DNA of 13,577 nt from Pseudomonadota bacterium. Its GTDB lineage: Bacteria; Pseudomonadota; Alphaproteobacteria; Ferrovibrionales; Ferrovibrionaceae. The position numbers were made by a program, and so were the translations under genes. The notes beneath the pieces were generated by a model that saw nothing but the letters and a program-made list of their open reading frames with translations, made no database searches and had not been told where the DNA came from. The stretch lies in NCBI GenBank assembly GCA_021793055.1, contig JAJYTL010000055.1, positions 1 to 13,577 of the forward strand, in the 5' to 3' direction. Of this stretch, positions 6,536 through 13,577 are shown piece after piece. Numbering within the stretch: position 1 is the first letter of the stretch; every line of letters starts with the position of its first letter.

Positions 6536-8173
6536 TCAAGGCCCTTCTGCTTTCGTCTTGGCGCGCTCTTTGTCGCGCAATTCTCGCCGCAGTATCTTTC
6601 CGGTCGTCGTCATCGGCAAAGCCGCAACGAACTCGATGTCTCGCGGCACTTCATGTTTGGCCAGAAGTTCCCGCACGGAGCTGCGTATCTCCTCGACCAG
6701 CGATGACGAGGGCGATGTTCCTTCCGCCAGAACGACGAAAGCCTTGATGGATTCGGTGCGAACCGGATCAGGCACGCCAATGGCCGCGGCCATCACGACG
6801 GCAGGATGCCGTGCCAGGGCATCTTCGATTTCGGAAGGTCCGATGCGATAGCCGGCGCTCGTGATGACATCATCGGTTCGTCCGTGGAACCAGAAATAGC
6901 CGTCGTCATCGCAACTCGCGGTATCGCCCGTAATCAGCCATCCATTGGCATATTTGTTTCGCGTCGCCTCGGGATTTTGCCAGTATTCGAGCATCATCAC
7001 CGGGTCCGGGCCGCGAAACGCCAAATTGCCTGTCGAACCGGTCGGCAACGGCTGACCGTCATCATCCACGATGCCGGCGATATGCCCGGGAACCGCGCGA
7101 CCCAGCGACCCCGGTTTGACCGGCATCATGCTTCCGCTCGAGCCCAGCACGAGATTACATTCGGTCTGACCGAACATTTCGTTGATCGGCGCGGCGAGCG
7201 CAGCGTTGGCCCATTCATGCAGCTCCTTGCCGACCGATTCGCCGCCGGAAATGATCGCACGCATGTTGATGCCATATCTGCCGACCGGGTCCGGAACCTG
7301 CCGCATCAAGCGAAGCATGGTCGGCGTCAGCAACGCGGTCCTGACGCGGTGACGGCCCATCATGGCGTAGGCCTGTTCCGGGTCGAAGCGCGGCGCACGG
7401 AAGGTGAGCACTGGGATGCCGTAATACCAAGCCGGCATCAGCACATCCATTAACCCCGCGAGCCATGCCCAGTCGGCCGGCGACCACATGCGGTCGCCGG
7501 GTTGCGGAAAGGAATCCAGGCCAAGCTCGATCCCTGGAAGATGCCCCAGCATGGAGCGGTGCGCCTGCAGCGCGCCTTTCGGATTGCCGGTTGTACCCGA
7601 GGTGAAATTCAGAAATGCTGGATCATTGGCCGCGGTGTCGACATTGCTGAATGTATCGCGGGCGGCCTCGAGTGTTTCCGGGAGGGAGGGGGAATCCGTG
7701 CCAACGCCGTCGATCAGGAACACATGCTCGGTTGCGGGAGAAAGACGCCTTGCAGTCTCCAACGTCGGCAGATTGGCAAGGTCAGTAATCACGATCCGCA
7801 CCCCTGCGGTATTGAGGCGATAGGCGATCGCTTCGGCGGCGAACAGGGTCGAGGCCGGTACCGAGATCAGGCCGGCCTTCCAGCAGGCAACGTGCGCAAT
7901 CGCGGTCCACGCATTCTGACCCAGCAGCAGCATCACCCGGTCGCCTTTCGTGAGGCCGAGCGACACTAGAAGGTTTGCCAGTTTATTGGCGCGGCGCTGC
8001 ACGTCCCGAAAGGTCATCTCCCAGGTCTCGCCGTCGCCATCAACGCCGATAAGCGCGACCTTCCCGGGGTGTTGGGCGTGGCGGTCACAGACATCGGCGG
8101 CAATGTTGTAGCGCTCCGGAATATTCCAGTGGAATCCCGCGTATATTTGCTCGTAGGCGCTCTTGCCCGGCAT
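6536..8173 (-). CDS. AMP-forming acyl-CoA synthetase
   Basis: This 545-residue ligase activates a carboxylic acid to its CoA thioester through an acyl-adenylate. All core motifs are intact: the P-loop-like TSGTTGNPKG (191-200), FGQTE (334-338), the GWLITGDTAS segment with Asp417, the hinge HGRTDDVI (430-437), and the C-terminal TTTGKILRREL with the adenylation Lys526. SPADWAWLAG (231-240) resembles medium-chain and acetyl/propionyl-type ligases more than long-chain FadD. The start ATG 8173 has AGGGGG about 9 bases upstream and is 6 bp past the acyl-CoA dehydrogenase stop, so it is the third gene of a tight operon. By analogy with LvaE of the Pseudomonas levulinate operon, it may supply the acyl-CoA for the two enzymes encoded ahead of it. 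Chain length and substrate cannot be read from the sequence. Confidence 0.92.
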   Translation of the reverse strand: MPGKSAYEQIYAGFHWNIPERYNIAADVCDRHAQHPGKVALIGVDGDGETWEMTFRDVQRRANKLANLLVSLGLTKGDRVMLLLGQNAWTAIAHVACWKAGLISVPASTLFAAEAIAYRLNTAGVRIVITDLANLPTLETARRLSPATEHVFLIDGVGTDSPSLPETLEAARDTFSNVDTAANDPAFLNFTSGTTGNPKGALQAHRSMLGHLPGIELGLDSFPQPGDRMWSPADWAWLAGLMDVLMPAWYYGIPVLTFRAPRFDPEQAYAMMGRHRVRTALLTPTMLRLMRQVPDPVGRYGINMRAIISGGESVGKELHEWANAALAAPINEMFGQTECNLVLGSSGSMMPVKPGSLGRAVPGHIAGIVDDDGQPLPTGSTGNLAFRGPDPVMMLEYWQNPEATRNKYANGWLITGDTASCDDDGYFWFHGRTDDVITSAGYRIGPSEIEDALARHPAVVMAAAIGVPDPVRTESIKAFVVLAEGTSPSSSLVEEIRSSVRELLAKHEVPRDIEFVAALPMTTTGKILRRELRDKERAKTKAEGP

Positions 8174-8179
8174 AGGCCG

Positions 8180-9376
8180 TCACCCCCTGCTGAGACCGTT
8201 CTGCGCGAGAATGCGGCGGGCCAGAACGTGGCGGTGGACTTCCGAAGGACCGTCATAGATTCGGAACGGTCGGATGTCGCGGTAGATCCGCTCGACGACG
8301 GTGTCACGCGTAATGCCGATCGAGCCGAGAATCTGTAGGCAACGGTCGACAACGCGCCCCAGGGCCTCGGAGCAGAACACCTTGGTGATGCTGGTCTCGT
8401 TGCGGGCCTTGTCGTGCTGATCCAGCAACCAGGCGGTGTGCCAAATCGCCAGGCGCGACAGGTGCAAATCTATCTCGTTGTCGGCCAGCATGAACCCAAC
8501 GCCCTGATGCTCGCCAATCGTCTTGCCGAATGAATGCCGCCGCCCTGCATGCTCGATCGCGATCGCATGGCAGCGCCGCGCGGCGCCGAGCCAACGCATG
8601 CAGTGCGTCAATCGGGCCGGGCCCAGCCGGACCTGAGCGTTGCGAAAGCCCTGGCCGATCTCACCGAGCACGCGATCCCGCGTGACGCGCACGCGATCGA
8701 ACGACACTTCGGCGTGGCCGCCAGGCGAATTGGTGTCAATCGTGTCCAGCATGCGGTCGATTCGGAATCCCGGCGCATCGAGATCGACGAAGAACATCGT
8801 CGCCCCCAGATCCTTGCCGTTGCTGTCGAGCGTACGCGCCATCACGATATTGATTGCGGCGTCCGGCACCCCGGTGATCATGTATTTCTGGCCGGTGATG
8901 ACGAAGTCATCGCCTTCCTGCTGGGCGATGGTCTTGAGCAGCGACGGATCGGAGCCGGCGCCGTCGCTGACGGTTTCGGTCATTGTGAACACCGAGCGGA
9001 TTTCGCCCCGTACCAGGGGCGCCAGCCATCGCGCTTTCTGCTCCGGCGTCGCCACGACGTGGAGGAGGTTGACGTTGCCTTCGTCGGGTGCTTGGATGTT
9101 GAGCGAAAGAGGACCCAACGTAGACCAGCCGGCGGCTTCGAACACCACCGCCATGCCGCGGTGATCAAGACCGAGGCCGCCGTATTCCTCTGGCGCATGC
9201 GGCGACAGAAGTCCCGCGGTCCTGGCAAGGCCGATCAGTTCCTGACGCAACGCCTCCGAGGCGCCATGTGCCGACTGGCGGGGATCATTCTCGTAGGGGA
9301 CGATCTTGTCGGCAATGAAGGCGCTCACCCGGTCGCGCAGGGCAACAAGGCTGTCGGGCAATTCGAAATCAATCAT
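8180..9376 (-). CDS. Acyl-CoA dehydrogenase family protein, ACAD10/ACAD11-like
   Basis: This 398-residue flavoenzyme is complete. It has an N-terminal helical domain, the middle-domain FTMTETVSDGAGSD segment (130-143), ITGQKYMITG (160-169) and a C-terminal helical domain. LGPARLTHCMRWLGAA (251-266) and RIYDGPSEVHRHVLARRI (372-389) resemble the ACAD10/ACAD11 branch, known for GPxRxxHCMR and a DGPDEVH-type motif. Asp375 occupies the position of the catalytic Glu of medium-chain acyl-CoA dehydrogenase. Members of that branch process 4-phosphorylated hydroxyacyl-CoA together with an APH-type kinase, and the gene upstream encodes such a fold. The start ATG 9376 overlaps the phosphotransferase stop by one base (TGATG), with AGAAGGAAG 6 bases upstream; a TTG three bases earlier is less likely. 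The substrate is inferred only. Confidence 0.92.
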   Translation of the reverse strand: MIDFELPDSLVALRDRVSAFIADKIVPYENDPRQSAHGASEALRQELIGLARTAGLLSPHAPEEYGGLGLDHRGMAVVFEAAGWSTLGPLSLNIQAPDEGNVNLLHVVATPEQKARWLAPLVRGEIRSVFTMTETVSDGAGSDPSLLKTIAQQEGDDFVITGQKYMITGVPDAAINIVMARTLDSNGKDLGATMFFVDLDAPGFRIDRMLDTIDTNSPGGHAEVSFDRVRVTRDRVLGEIGQGFRNAQVRLGPARLTHCMRWLGAARRCHAIAIEHAGRRHSFGKTIGEHQGVGFMLADNEIDLHLSRLAIWHTAWLLDQHDKARNETSITKVFCSEALGRVVDRCLQILGSIGITRDTVVERIYRDIRPFRIYDGPSEVHRHVLARRILAQNGLSRG

Positions 9377-10449
9377 CAACGACTTCCTTCTGGATCAGCG
9401 CTGTGTCCGCGCTCGGCCAATTCGATGCCGCGTGCGAACAGGAGGGCGATGGAGGGCGCGAAGCGCTCCCATAGAGCGTCCGGTCTCTTTCCGGTGCGGT
9501 GAAGCTTGACATTGAGACAGGCGATCGCGCCGAGGCGGTAACTCGCCAGCGCCTGGTACCAGTCGAGGTTGAGGTACGCCGGCCCGCCGGCGGCGCGATA
9601 TGCTTCGATCAAATCGCCGGCGGATACGGGCGCGACCGGCTGCCAGTCCGAATGCCAAGCCTGGTCATCCGACATCATTAGCATCCAGCCGAGGTCGAGG
9701 CCCTGCGCGCCGATCGAGGCCAGTTCCCAATCGATCAGCCCGCTCGCCTTGCCGTTTTCAAAGAGAATGTTGCCAGGCTGGAAATCGCCGTGGACCACAC
9801 CGACCGGTGCCTCGTCGGGTATGCGCTCGGTCAGCAAGGCGCCAAGCCTGGTGCCCGCGGCAAACCAGCCGGGATTCTCGGCATGGCGCAAAATGCTGGT
9901 CCAGGTAGCGAGTTCCTGGTGCAGGGGCCGGGCTTTCTCCCAATTGGGCAGCGCATGTTGCCAATCGATCCGGTGGACCTGTGCCAGCAGCTTCGCCGCT
10001 TGCAGCCAGATGTCGCGCTGCTGCGCCGGGTCGCGCGGAAAGGAGTCATGCGGCTCCCAAACCACGAACACACGTCCGGACATGCGCTCCATAATAATGA
10101 ATGGGGCCCCCAATTGGTCTTCGCCTGGCGACGCCCAGGGGATGCTGGGAACTGGCAAGCCGGCCTGCTTCAGCGCCCCCAGCAGCGGGGCCTGCCGGAA
10201 CACGTCGGTATTGCCCCGGCGGGTCACCCCTGACGGCGCCATTTTCAGAACATACGCGCCAAGCGCCGCGCCGCTGGTGTCGACCACGTCAAAGCCGAAG
10301 GTTAGGCCGGCGTGACCGTCCTCCATCACGCCGAAATTGACTACCCGCGCCTCGGCACCGCGCTCGGCCATGATCATGCGCTGAACCCGGCCGGCCAGGC
10401 TGTCTGGCCGGGATTCCTCAAGTTGCGAAGGCTTTAGGTCTCCTGGCAT
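9376..10449 (-). CDS. Phosphotransferase family protein (APH/choline-kinase fold)
   Basis: This 357-residue protein has the aminoglycoside-phosphotransferase fold. The N-lobe carries the β-strand Lys69 (YVLKM) and hinge FIIMERMSG (117-125). The catalytic loop is VVHGDFQPGN (218-227) with Asp222 and Asn227, and LIDWELAS (238-245) supplies the metal-binding Asp240. It is not an antibiotic-resistance gene by context: it leads an operon with an acyl-CoA dehydrogenase and a CoA ligase, as in LvaA of levulinate degradation and the N-terminal kinase part of ACAD10/11. The likely role is phosphorylation of a hydroxyacyl-CoA (inference). ATG 10449 is the first possible start, since TAG lies in frame at 10473-10471. 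No Shine-Dalgarno is visible, so the message may be leaderless or weakly translated. An 8-bp hairpin lies in codons 13-20. Confidence 0.9.
   Translation of the reverse strand: MPGDLKPSQLEESRPDSLAGRVQRMIMAERGAEARVVNFGVMEDGHAGLTFGFDVVDTSGAALGAYVLKMAPSGVTRRGNTDVFRQAPLLGALKQAGLPVPSIPWASPGEDQLGAPFIIMERMSGRVFVVWEPHDSFPRDPAQQRDIWLQAAKLLAQVHRIDWQHALPNWEKARPLHQELATWTSILRHAENPGWFAAGTRLGALLTERIPDEAPVGVVHGDFQPGNILFENGKASGLIDWELASIGAQGLDLGWMLMMSDDQAWHSDWQPVAPVSAGDLIEAYRAAGGPAYLNLDWYQALASYRLGAIACLNVKLHRTGKRPDALWERFAPSIALLFARGIELAERGHSADPEGSR
10391..10411 (-). other. Strong hairpin in the early codons of the phosphotransferase
   Basis: CCGGCCAG and CTGGCCGG form a perfect 8-bp stem around five bases, 38-58 bases after the A of the start codon. 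Early coding hairpins can limit translation of the first gene of an operon. It may also be a by-product of GC-rich codons. Confidence 0.3.
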
Positions 10450-10880
10450 GGATGTCAGAGGTGGCCCCGTCTATTCGGACAGATTGTTGGCAGAGTTAAG
10501 CTATCCCCAGGTTCAAGGTTATGCCGCCAGTGCGCTGGTGACAGCGCGGTTTGATGATACGCCTCGCCGGGCTTCTGTCCACCCAGGGCCGAGAGGGGCC
10601 TCTTGGCGTTGTACAAGAAAGCTTAAGAACGCCCACAGTACCGAAATTCGCGGGCTTCTATATCCTTGGCATCCGTGGTCGGGCTATGGGTAGGCATTCA
10701 CAAGGCAGTTGAGCGACCGGGCGGCGTTGTTTTCCGCTGCGACCTGAAGGCGTCGGAATCTCAGCATGTTGATGGCCATTAGTGCCGATTGACCACTTCT
10801 CACTATGACAACGTGTTTGATCTGTGCTTCGCAACGCAGACGGAGGCATAGGATATTGAACGCGATATGCAGAAGACGCC
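10450..10880. other. Intergenic stretch with a decayed small gene; presumed promoter of the acyl-CoA operon
   Basis: This 431-base gap lies upstream of the - strand phosphotransferase operon and downstream of the malic enzyme. It must hold the promoter of the acyl-CoA operon, but I see no clear -35/-10 pair. Its middle carries a + strand fossil reading frame (10620-10782), and 10822-10839 partly matches the IS6-like end at 6041. No terminator for the malic enzyme is evident. Confidence 0.45.
10620..10782 (+). pseudogene. Frameshifted fossil of a small protein, possibly mobile-element associated
   Basis: Two + strand frames join into one recognisable stretch. The frame through 10691 gives STEIRGLLYPWHPWSG before a TAG. 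Stepping back one base, the frame from 10690 continues VGIHKAVERPGGVVFRCDLK and stops at 10780-10782. A YPWHPxxG motif followed by an IH...GG.VFRC segment is, as I recall, typical of small hypothetical proteins found beside integrase or IS genes in rhizobia; that recollection is unverified. A -1 frameshift at about 10682-10690 and the lack of a C-terminus show that the copy is dead. An open frame from ATG 10448 leads into it but its first half looks random. Confidence 0.4.
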
Positions 10881-12164
10881 TCAGCCCGTCGAACCGAAAA
10901 GAATCTTTTGACGCATGGCAACCAGTCCACGTAAGTGCCGGCAGTTATCGGCTACCGCCCCCACACCAGGATCCCGGGTTGCAATCCCCATGGTAACAGC
11001 TGTGCGCGCGACTGCTTCGGCCACACTGGGATACAGCGTTTCCGAAAACGGCGTAGGTAAAATTCTGGCATGCCTCAATTCCGCACGCGGAACATCGGCT
11101 GCAATGGCCCTCGCCGCGGCCAAGCACATTTCATTGTTGATTTCCGTCGCCCTAACGTCCAGAGCACCTCGGATTAGGGCCGGAAAGGCAAGGACATTAT
11201 TACACTGGTTGGGGAAGTCGAATCGTCCTGTCGCAATTACCGCAGCACCAGCCGCCTCCGCCTCAGGTGGCATGATTTCTGGCTCGGGATTAGCCAGCGC
11301 AAAAACAATCGGCGATGGCGCCATGGTACGCACCATATCGCCTGAAACGAGGCGTCCCACGGACAAGCCAATAAACACATCTGCGCCTCTGAGAGCCGCC
11401 TTTAGGTCCCCACTAATATTGTCGCGATTTGTTCGCTGCGCCAAACTGTTGAAGTGGGCCACATCGTAAGTCGCATTACGATTTAATATGCCACGACGAT
11501 CGACCATTATCACGTCGCCGAGACCAAGGGTAAGCAACAGGTCAGCGGTAGCAGTTCCTGCCGCGCCAGCTCCATTTATCACGACACGTTGCTTTTCCGG
11601 ATTCCTTCCGGTTACCTCCAAAGCATTAATCAGCGCTGCGACAACCGCGGTAGCAGTGCCATATTGATCGTCGTGTAGAACAGGAATTGACAGCCGCTCC
11701 CGCAATCGCGACACAACATCAAAACACGCGGGTGCAGCAATGTCCTCGAGGTTTATGGCACCGAAGTTCGGCTCTAGCGCGGCAATTGTCTCAATCAGCC
11801 GCTCAGTATTCTGCACTTGAAGACAAAGCGGGATGCAATCGACACCCGCCAGAACTTTGAACATCACCGCTTTACCTTCCATTACTGGTCCTGCGGCCAT
11901 GGGCCCTGCGTTGCCAAGGCCAAGAACAGCGCTACCATCGCTAATCAGCGCGATTAGGTTACCTTTGGTCGTCTGTTCCCAATGTGCTTCGGGCCGCGCC
12001 AGAATCTCTTGAACAGCATAGGCTACGCCTGGGGTATAGGCTGCCGCCATTTCGTCCAGAGAACGAACCGCCACTTTTGGAAGAATCTCAATCTTTCCGT
12101 GGCCGTAATAAACATCCCTTCCGAAAGCCAGCGCTCTCTCATTCATACCAATACTGCTTGGCAT
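10881..12164 (-). CDS. Malic enzyme (malate dehydrogenase, oxaloacetate-decarboxylating), short bacterial type
   Basis: This 427-residue enzyme converts malate to pyruvate and CO2 with reduction of NAD(P). It has the short form without the phosphotransacetylase-like tail of MaeB. Key residues are present: catalytic Tyr43 (AAYTPGVA), Lys98/Lys103 (GKAVMFKVLAGVD), metal ligands Glu140-Asp141 (NLEDIAAP) and Asp165-Asp166 (LHDDQYGTA), the nucleotide loop GAGAAG (198-203) and NPEPEI (292-297). Asp222 at the end of the next strand (MVDRRG) favours NAD over NADP. The frame is open to 12230, but ATG 12164 is chosen because GAGGGAG lies 7-8 bases upstream and the extra 22 residues look unlike the family. 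Base composition is visibly less GC-rich than in the acyl-CoA operon, so it may have a different origin. It stands alone, with a decayed frame upstream. Confidence 0.9.
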   Translation of the reverse strand: MPSSIGMNERALAFGRDVYYGHGKIEILPKVAVRSLDEMAAAYTPGVAYAVQEILARPEAHWEQTTKGNLIALISDGSAVLGLGNAGPMAAGPVMEGKAVMFKVLAGVDCIPLCLQVQNTERLIETIAALEPNFGAINLEDIAAPACFDVVSRLRERLSIPVLHDDQYGTATAVVAALINALEVTGRNPEKQRVVINGAGAAGTATADLLLTLGLGDVIMVDRRGILNRNATYDVAHFNSLAQRTNRDNISGDLKAALRGADVFIGLSVGRLVSGDMVRTMAPSPIVFALANPEPEIMPPEAEAAGAAVIATGRFDFPNQCNNVLAFPALIRGALDVRATEINNEMCLAAARAIAADVPRAELRHARILPTPFSETLYPSVAEAVARTAVTMGIATRDPGVGAVADNCRHLRGLVAMRQKILFGSTG

Positions 12165-12700
12165 GCAGTTCTCCCTCAAAACGGCCGCGTCAACATATTG
12201 CGCGCATCTTGGAACATCTGCGCGTGACATGACTTAACCGATTTATCGGTGTGTTCCTTCGATAACCCCGCCCCCCCTGAATCGCGATAGTCACGCCGGG
12301 CTCTTTGACGATCGTCTGGAAACACTCCCTAGTCCCCGTAGGATTGATAATGGCTTCCAGTGGCAAAAGCATCCTCTGGGAAAAGTGCCATGCACGCCGC
12401 TAACGCCGTCCGATGGGAAAATGATCCTGACGCCTATTATGGCCGGCGCGTTGAACAGCGCGTCGGAATCTCGCGTCAGCCGGTCGCCCCCCATCCCGAC
12501 ACTAACGGTCGCGCAATACCTGCCCTCCTATCCCAGAACCGCATTTGAAGCGTTCCTTGCCGTTTCTTCGACGAAGTGATAGCACTCCACTTGTCTCCTA
12601 TGATGCGGCAAGCCATACCGTCGCACGACTCTTTCCCATTAGCGGCTCCTCCATGCGTTGCCGTCGTGGCGCGCGCAGCTCAGAGGCTGAAGTGGGCTTC
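12165..12700. other. Gap without an intact gene between malic enzyme and sugar permease
   Basis: This 536-base gap has no intact gene. Most of it (12190-12590) carries - strand reading frames that look like pieces of one decayed gene, described separately. The malic enzyme promoter should lie near 12200-12300, but no convincing -35/-10 pair is visible. No terminator hairpin follows the permease stop at 12701. Confidence 0.4.
12190..12590 (-). pseudogene. Decayed unidentified reading frame
   Basis: GTG 12590 has AGGAG 4 bases upstream and reads 20 codons (opening VECYHFVEETARNAS) to a TAG at 12530-12528. The same frame then stays open to 12291, giving DALFNAPAIIGVRIIFPSDG in its middle. From about 12372 another frame takes over (LEAIINPTGTRE, then EPGVTIAI) and ends at 12190. 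A ribosome site, one internal stop and a frame change suggest a real gene gone to decay, lying between and parallel to the permease and malic enzyme. I do not recognise the family. Chance open frames in GC-rich DNA remain possible. Confidence 0.3.
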
Positions 12701-13577
12701 TCACTTTACGATCCCTTTGCGCTGCCCGATCATGACGATTGCGGCGGCGACAATGATTACCGCACCTTTGATGATTTCCTGGGTAAATTCCCCGACGCCG
12801 CGCATATTCAATCCGTCATCGAGGATAGAAATAATCAGCACACCCAATAGTGTGCGATGTACACCGCCTACCCCACCTGTCAGCGCTGTGCCGCCGACCA
12901 CGATCGCCGCGAGGGAATCTAACAGGAATCCTGACCCTAGGGTCGGCCCTCCTGAGCTCAATTGGGCAACGCTTAGAAGTCCCGCAATTGCTGAAGTCGC
13001 TCCAGACAAGATGAACGGATAAACTTTATAACGGTCGACTGCCACTCCCGATAGTCGGGCTACACGTTCGCTACCGCCCAGAGCGTACATGTAGTGACCA
13101 AATTTCGTCCGGAGACAGATGAATGTACCTATGGCCCATAAACCAATTCCCCACAGGGCCACATTGGCAACGGATGGCACTAGCTGTCCGATTGCCAGAT
13201 TCGAAAATCTTACGTTGTCAAACGGGACCGGGCTTCCATTGATCAGCTGCAGTCCGACGCCCTGAAAGACCGACAGCGCACCCAGCGTCACAATAAACGA
13301 CGGCACTCGCCCGTAGCTGAATATCACCCCGCTCAATAGGCCACACAGCGCACCCAGAGCAACGGCAATCGGGACAACCCAGAGCCCCATACCGGTGTTC
13401 GCTAAAAGAAGCGCGGTTGCCGAACCTGATAACATGGCGACAGACCCGACCGACAGGTCAATGCTGCCCGTAATCATTACAAAGGTAGCGCCTAAAGACA
13501 CCAAAAGCAGCGGCCCGACCACCTCGGTAAGAGCCAAAAAGTTCGCCTGCGTCAAAAAGGACTGCGTCGTGGCAGAA
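12701..13577 (-). CDS. Sugar ABC transporter permease, CUT2/RbsC-like, N-terminus beyond the window
   Basis: This is the inner-membrane permease of a CUT2-type sugar importer (ribose, xylose, galactose, inositol and similar). 292 codons are visible. The frame is open to the right edge, so the true start and first membrane helix lie outside; a TTG at 13555 is not taken as the start. Family marks are FVMITGSIDLSVGS, the conserved segment after the second helix, GRVPSFIVTLGALSVFQG, GGSERVARLSGVAVDRYK in the cytoplasmic loop, and AIVVGGTALTGGVGGVHRT near the C-terminus. About eight hydrophobic segments are visible. The C-terminus IGQRKGIVK is normal. The ATPase and binding protein would be expected upstream, outside the window; what follows downstream is only the decayed frame. 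The sugar cannot be told from a permease. Confidence 0.92.
   Translation of the reverse strand, partial: SATTQSFLTQANFLALTEVVGPLLLVSLGATFVMITGSIDLSVGSVAMLSGSATALLLANTGMGLWVVPIAVALGALCGLLSGVIFSYGRVPSFIVTLGALSVFQGVGLQLINGSPVPFDNVRFSNLAIGQLVPSVANVALWGIGLWAIGTFICLRTKFGHYMYALGGSERVARLSGVAVDRYKVYPFILSGATSAIAGLLSVAQLSSGGPTLGSGFLLDSLAAIVVGGTALTGGVGGVHRTLLGVLIISILDDGLNMRGVGEFTQEIIKGAVIIVAAAIVMIGQRKGIVK

Noticed and set aside
8534..9502. Long + strand open frame (over 300 codons) opposite the acyl-CoA dehydrogenase
   Set aside because: It is antisense to a gene with intact family motifs, has no protein-like motifs of its own, and is the kind of open frame expected from codon bias in GC-rich DNA.
9569..10315. 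Long + strand open frame opposite the phosphotransferase
   Set aside because: Low-complexity Ser/Pro/Arg-rich translation, no ribosome site, and a true gene on the other strand.
9376..10449. Aminoglycoside resistance gene
   Set aside because: The APH fold is shared with many metabolic kinases; operon context with CoA enzymes argues against resistance.
10915..11469. 184-codon + strand open frame opposite the malic enzyme
   Set aside because: Antisense to a gene with complete catalytic residues; translation is Ala/Ser/Arg-rich without motifs.
12165..12230. Longer malic enzyme start at 12230
   Set aside because: No ribosome site there, and the added 22 residues are unlike the family, while ATG 12164 has GAGGGAG at correct spacing.

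Overview
The window reads as accessory chromosome or plasmid DNA of a high-GC Gram-negative bacterium. Gene families, gene style and Shine-Dalgarno sites fit an alphaproteobacterium of the rhizobial type (Bradyrhizobium-like), but this is inferred from style and not from a marker gene. There is no rRNA, tRNA, CRISPR array, intact transposase or transcriptional regulator in the window.

Region A (1-5906, + strand) is a catabolic gene cluster with no pathway that I can name. In order it holds the 3' part of a dihydrodipicolinate-synthase (DHDPS) family aldolase, an ABC importer permease and ATPase of the taurine/nitrate/sulfonate class (no substrate-binding protein present), a Gfo/Idh/MocA dehydrogenase, a DUF993 (second DHDPS-like) protein and a sugar-phosphate isomerase/epimerase-type TIM barrel. 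Spacing is tight from the permease onward, and the last two genes overlap at TGATG. The logic resembles import, then oxidation, isomerisation and C-C cleavage or dehydration of a polyhydroxylated compound. The first gene has an in-frame TAG just upstream of its conserved N-terminal part and may be broken.

Region B (5907-6535) is a gene-free gap between convergent units. It holds a terminator-like hairpin, a sequence close to an IS6-family inverted-repeat end, two perfect palindromes and a strong stem-loop.

Region C (6536-10449, - strand) is a compact three-gene operon transcribed as phosphotransferase (APH fold), acyl-CoA dehydrogenase, then acyl-CoA synthetase. The dehydrogenase has ACAD10/ACAD11-like features, including Asp in the usual catalytic Glu position. 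With a kinase-like partner and a CoA ligase this looks like a split bacterial form of the ACAD10/11 system and a reduced relative of the Pseudomonas levulinate (lva) operon. I infer a 4-hydroxyacid-type degradation module.

Region D (10450-13577, mostly - strand) starts with a frameshifted fossil of a small protein. Next comes an intact short malic enzyme (start set at 12164), then a decayed unidentified reading frame, and last a CUT2-type (RbsC-like) sugar ABC permease that runs off the right edge. Relics at both junctions of region C suggest the window was assembled from blocks by mobile-element activity.
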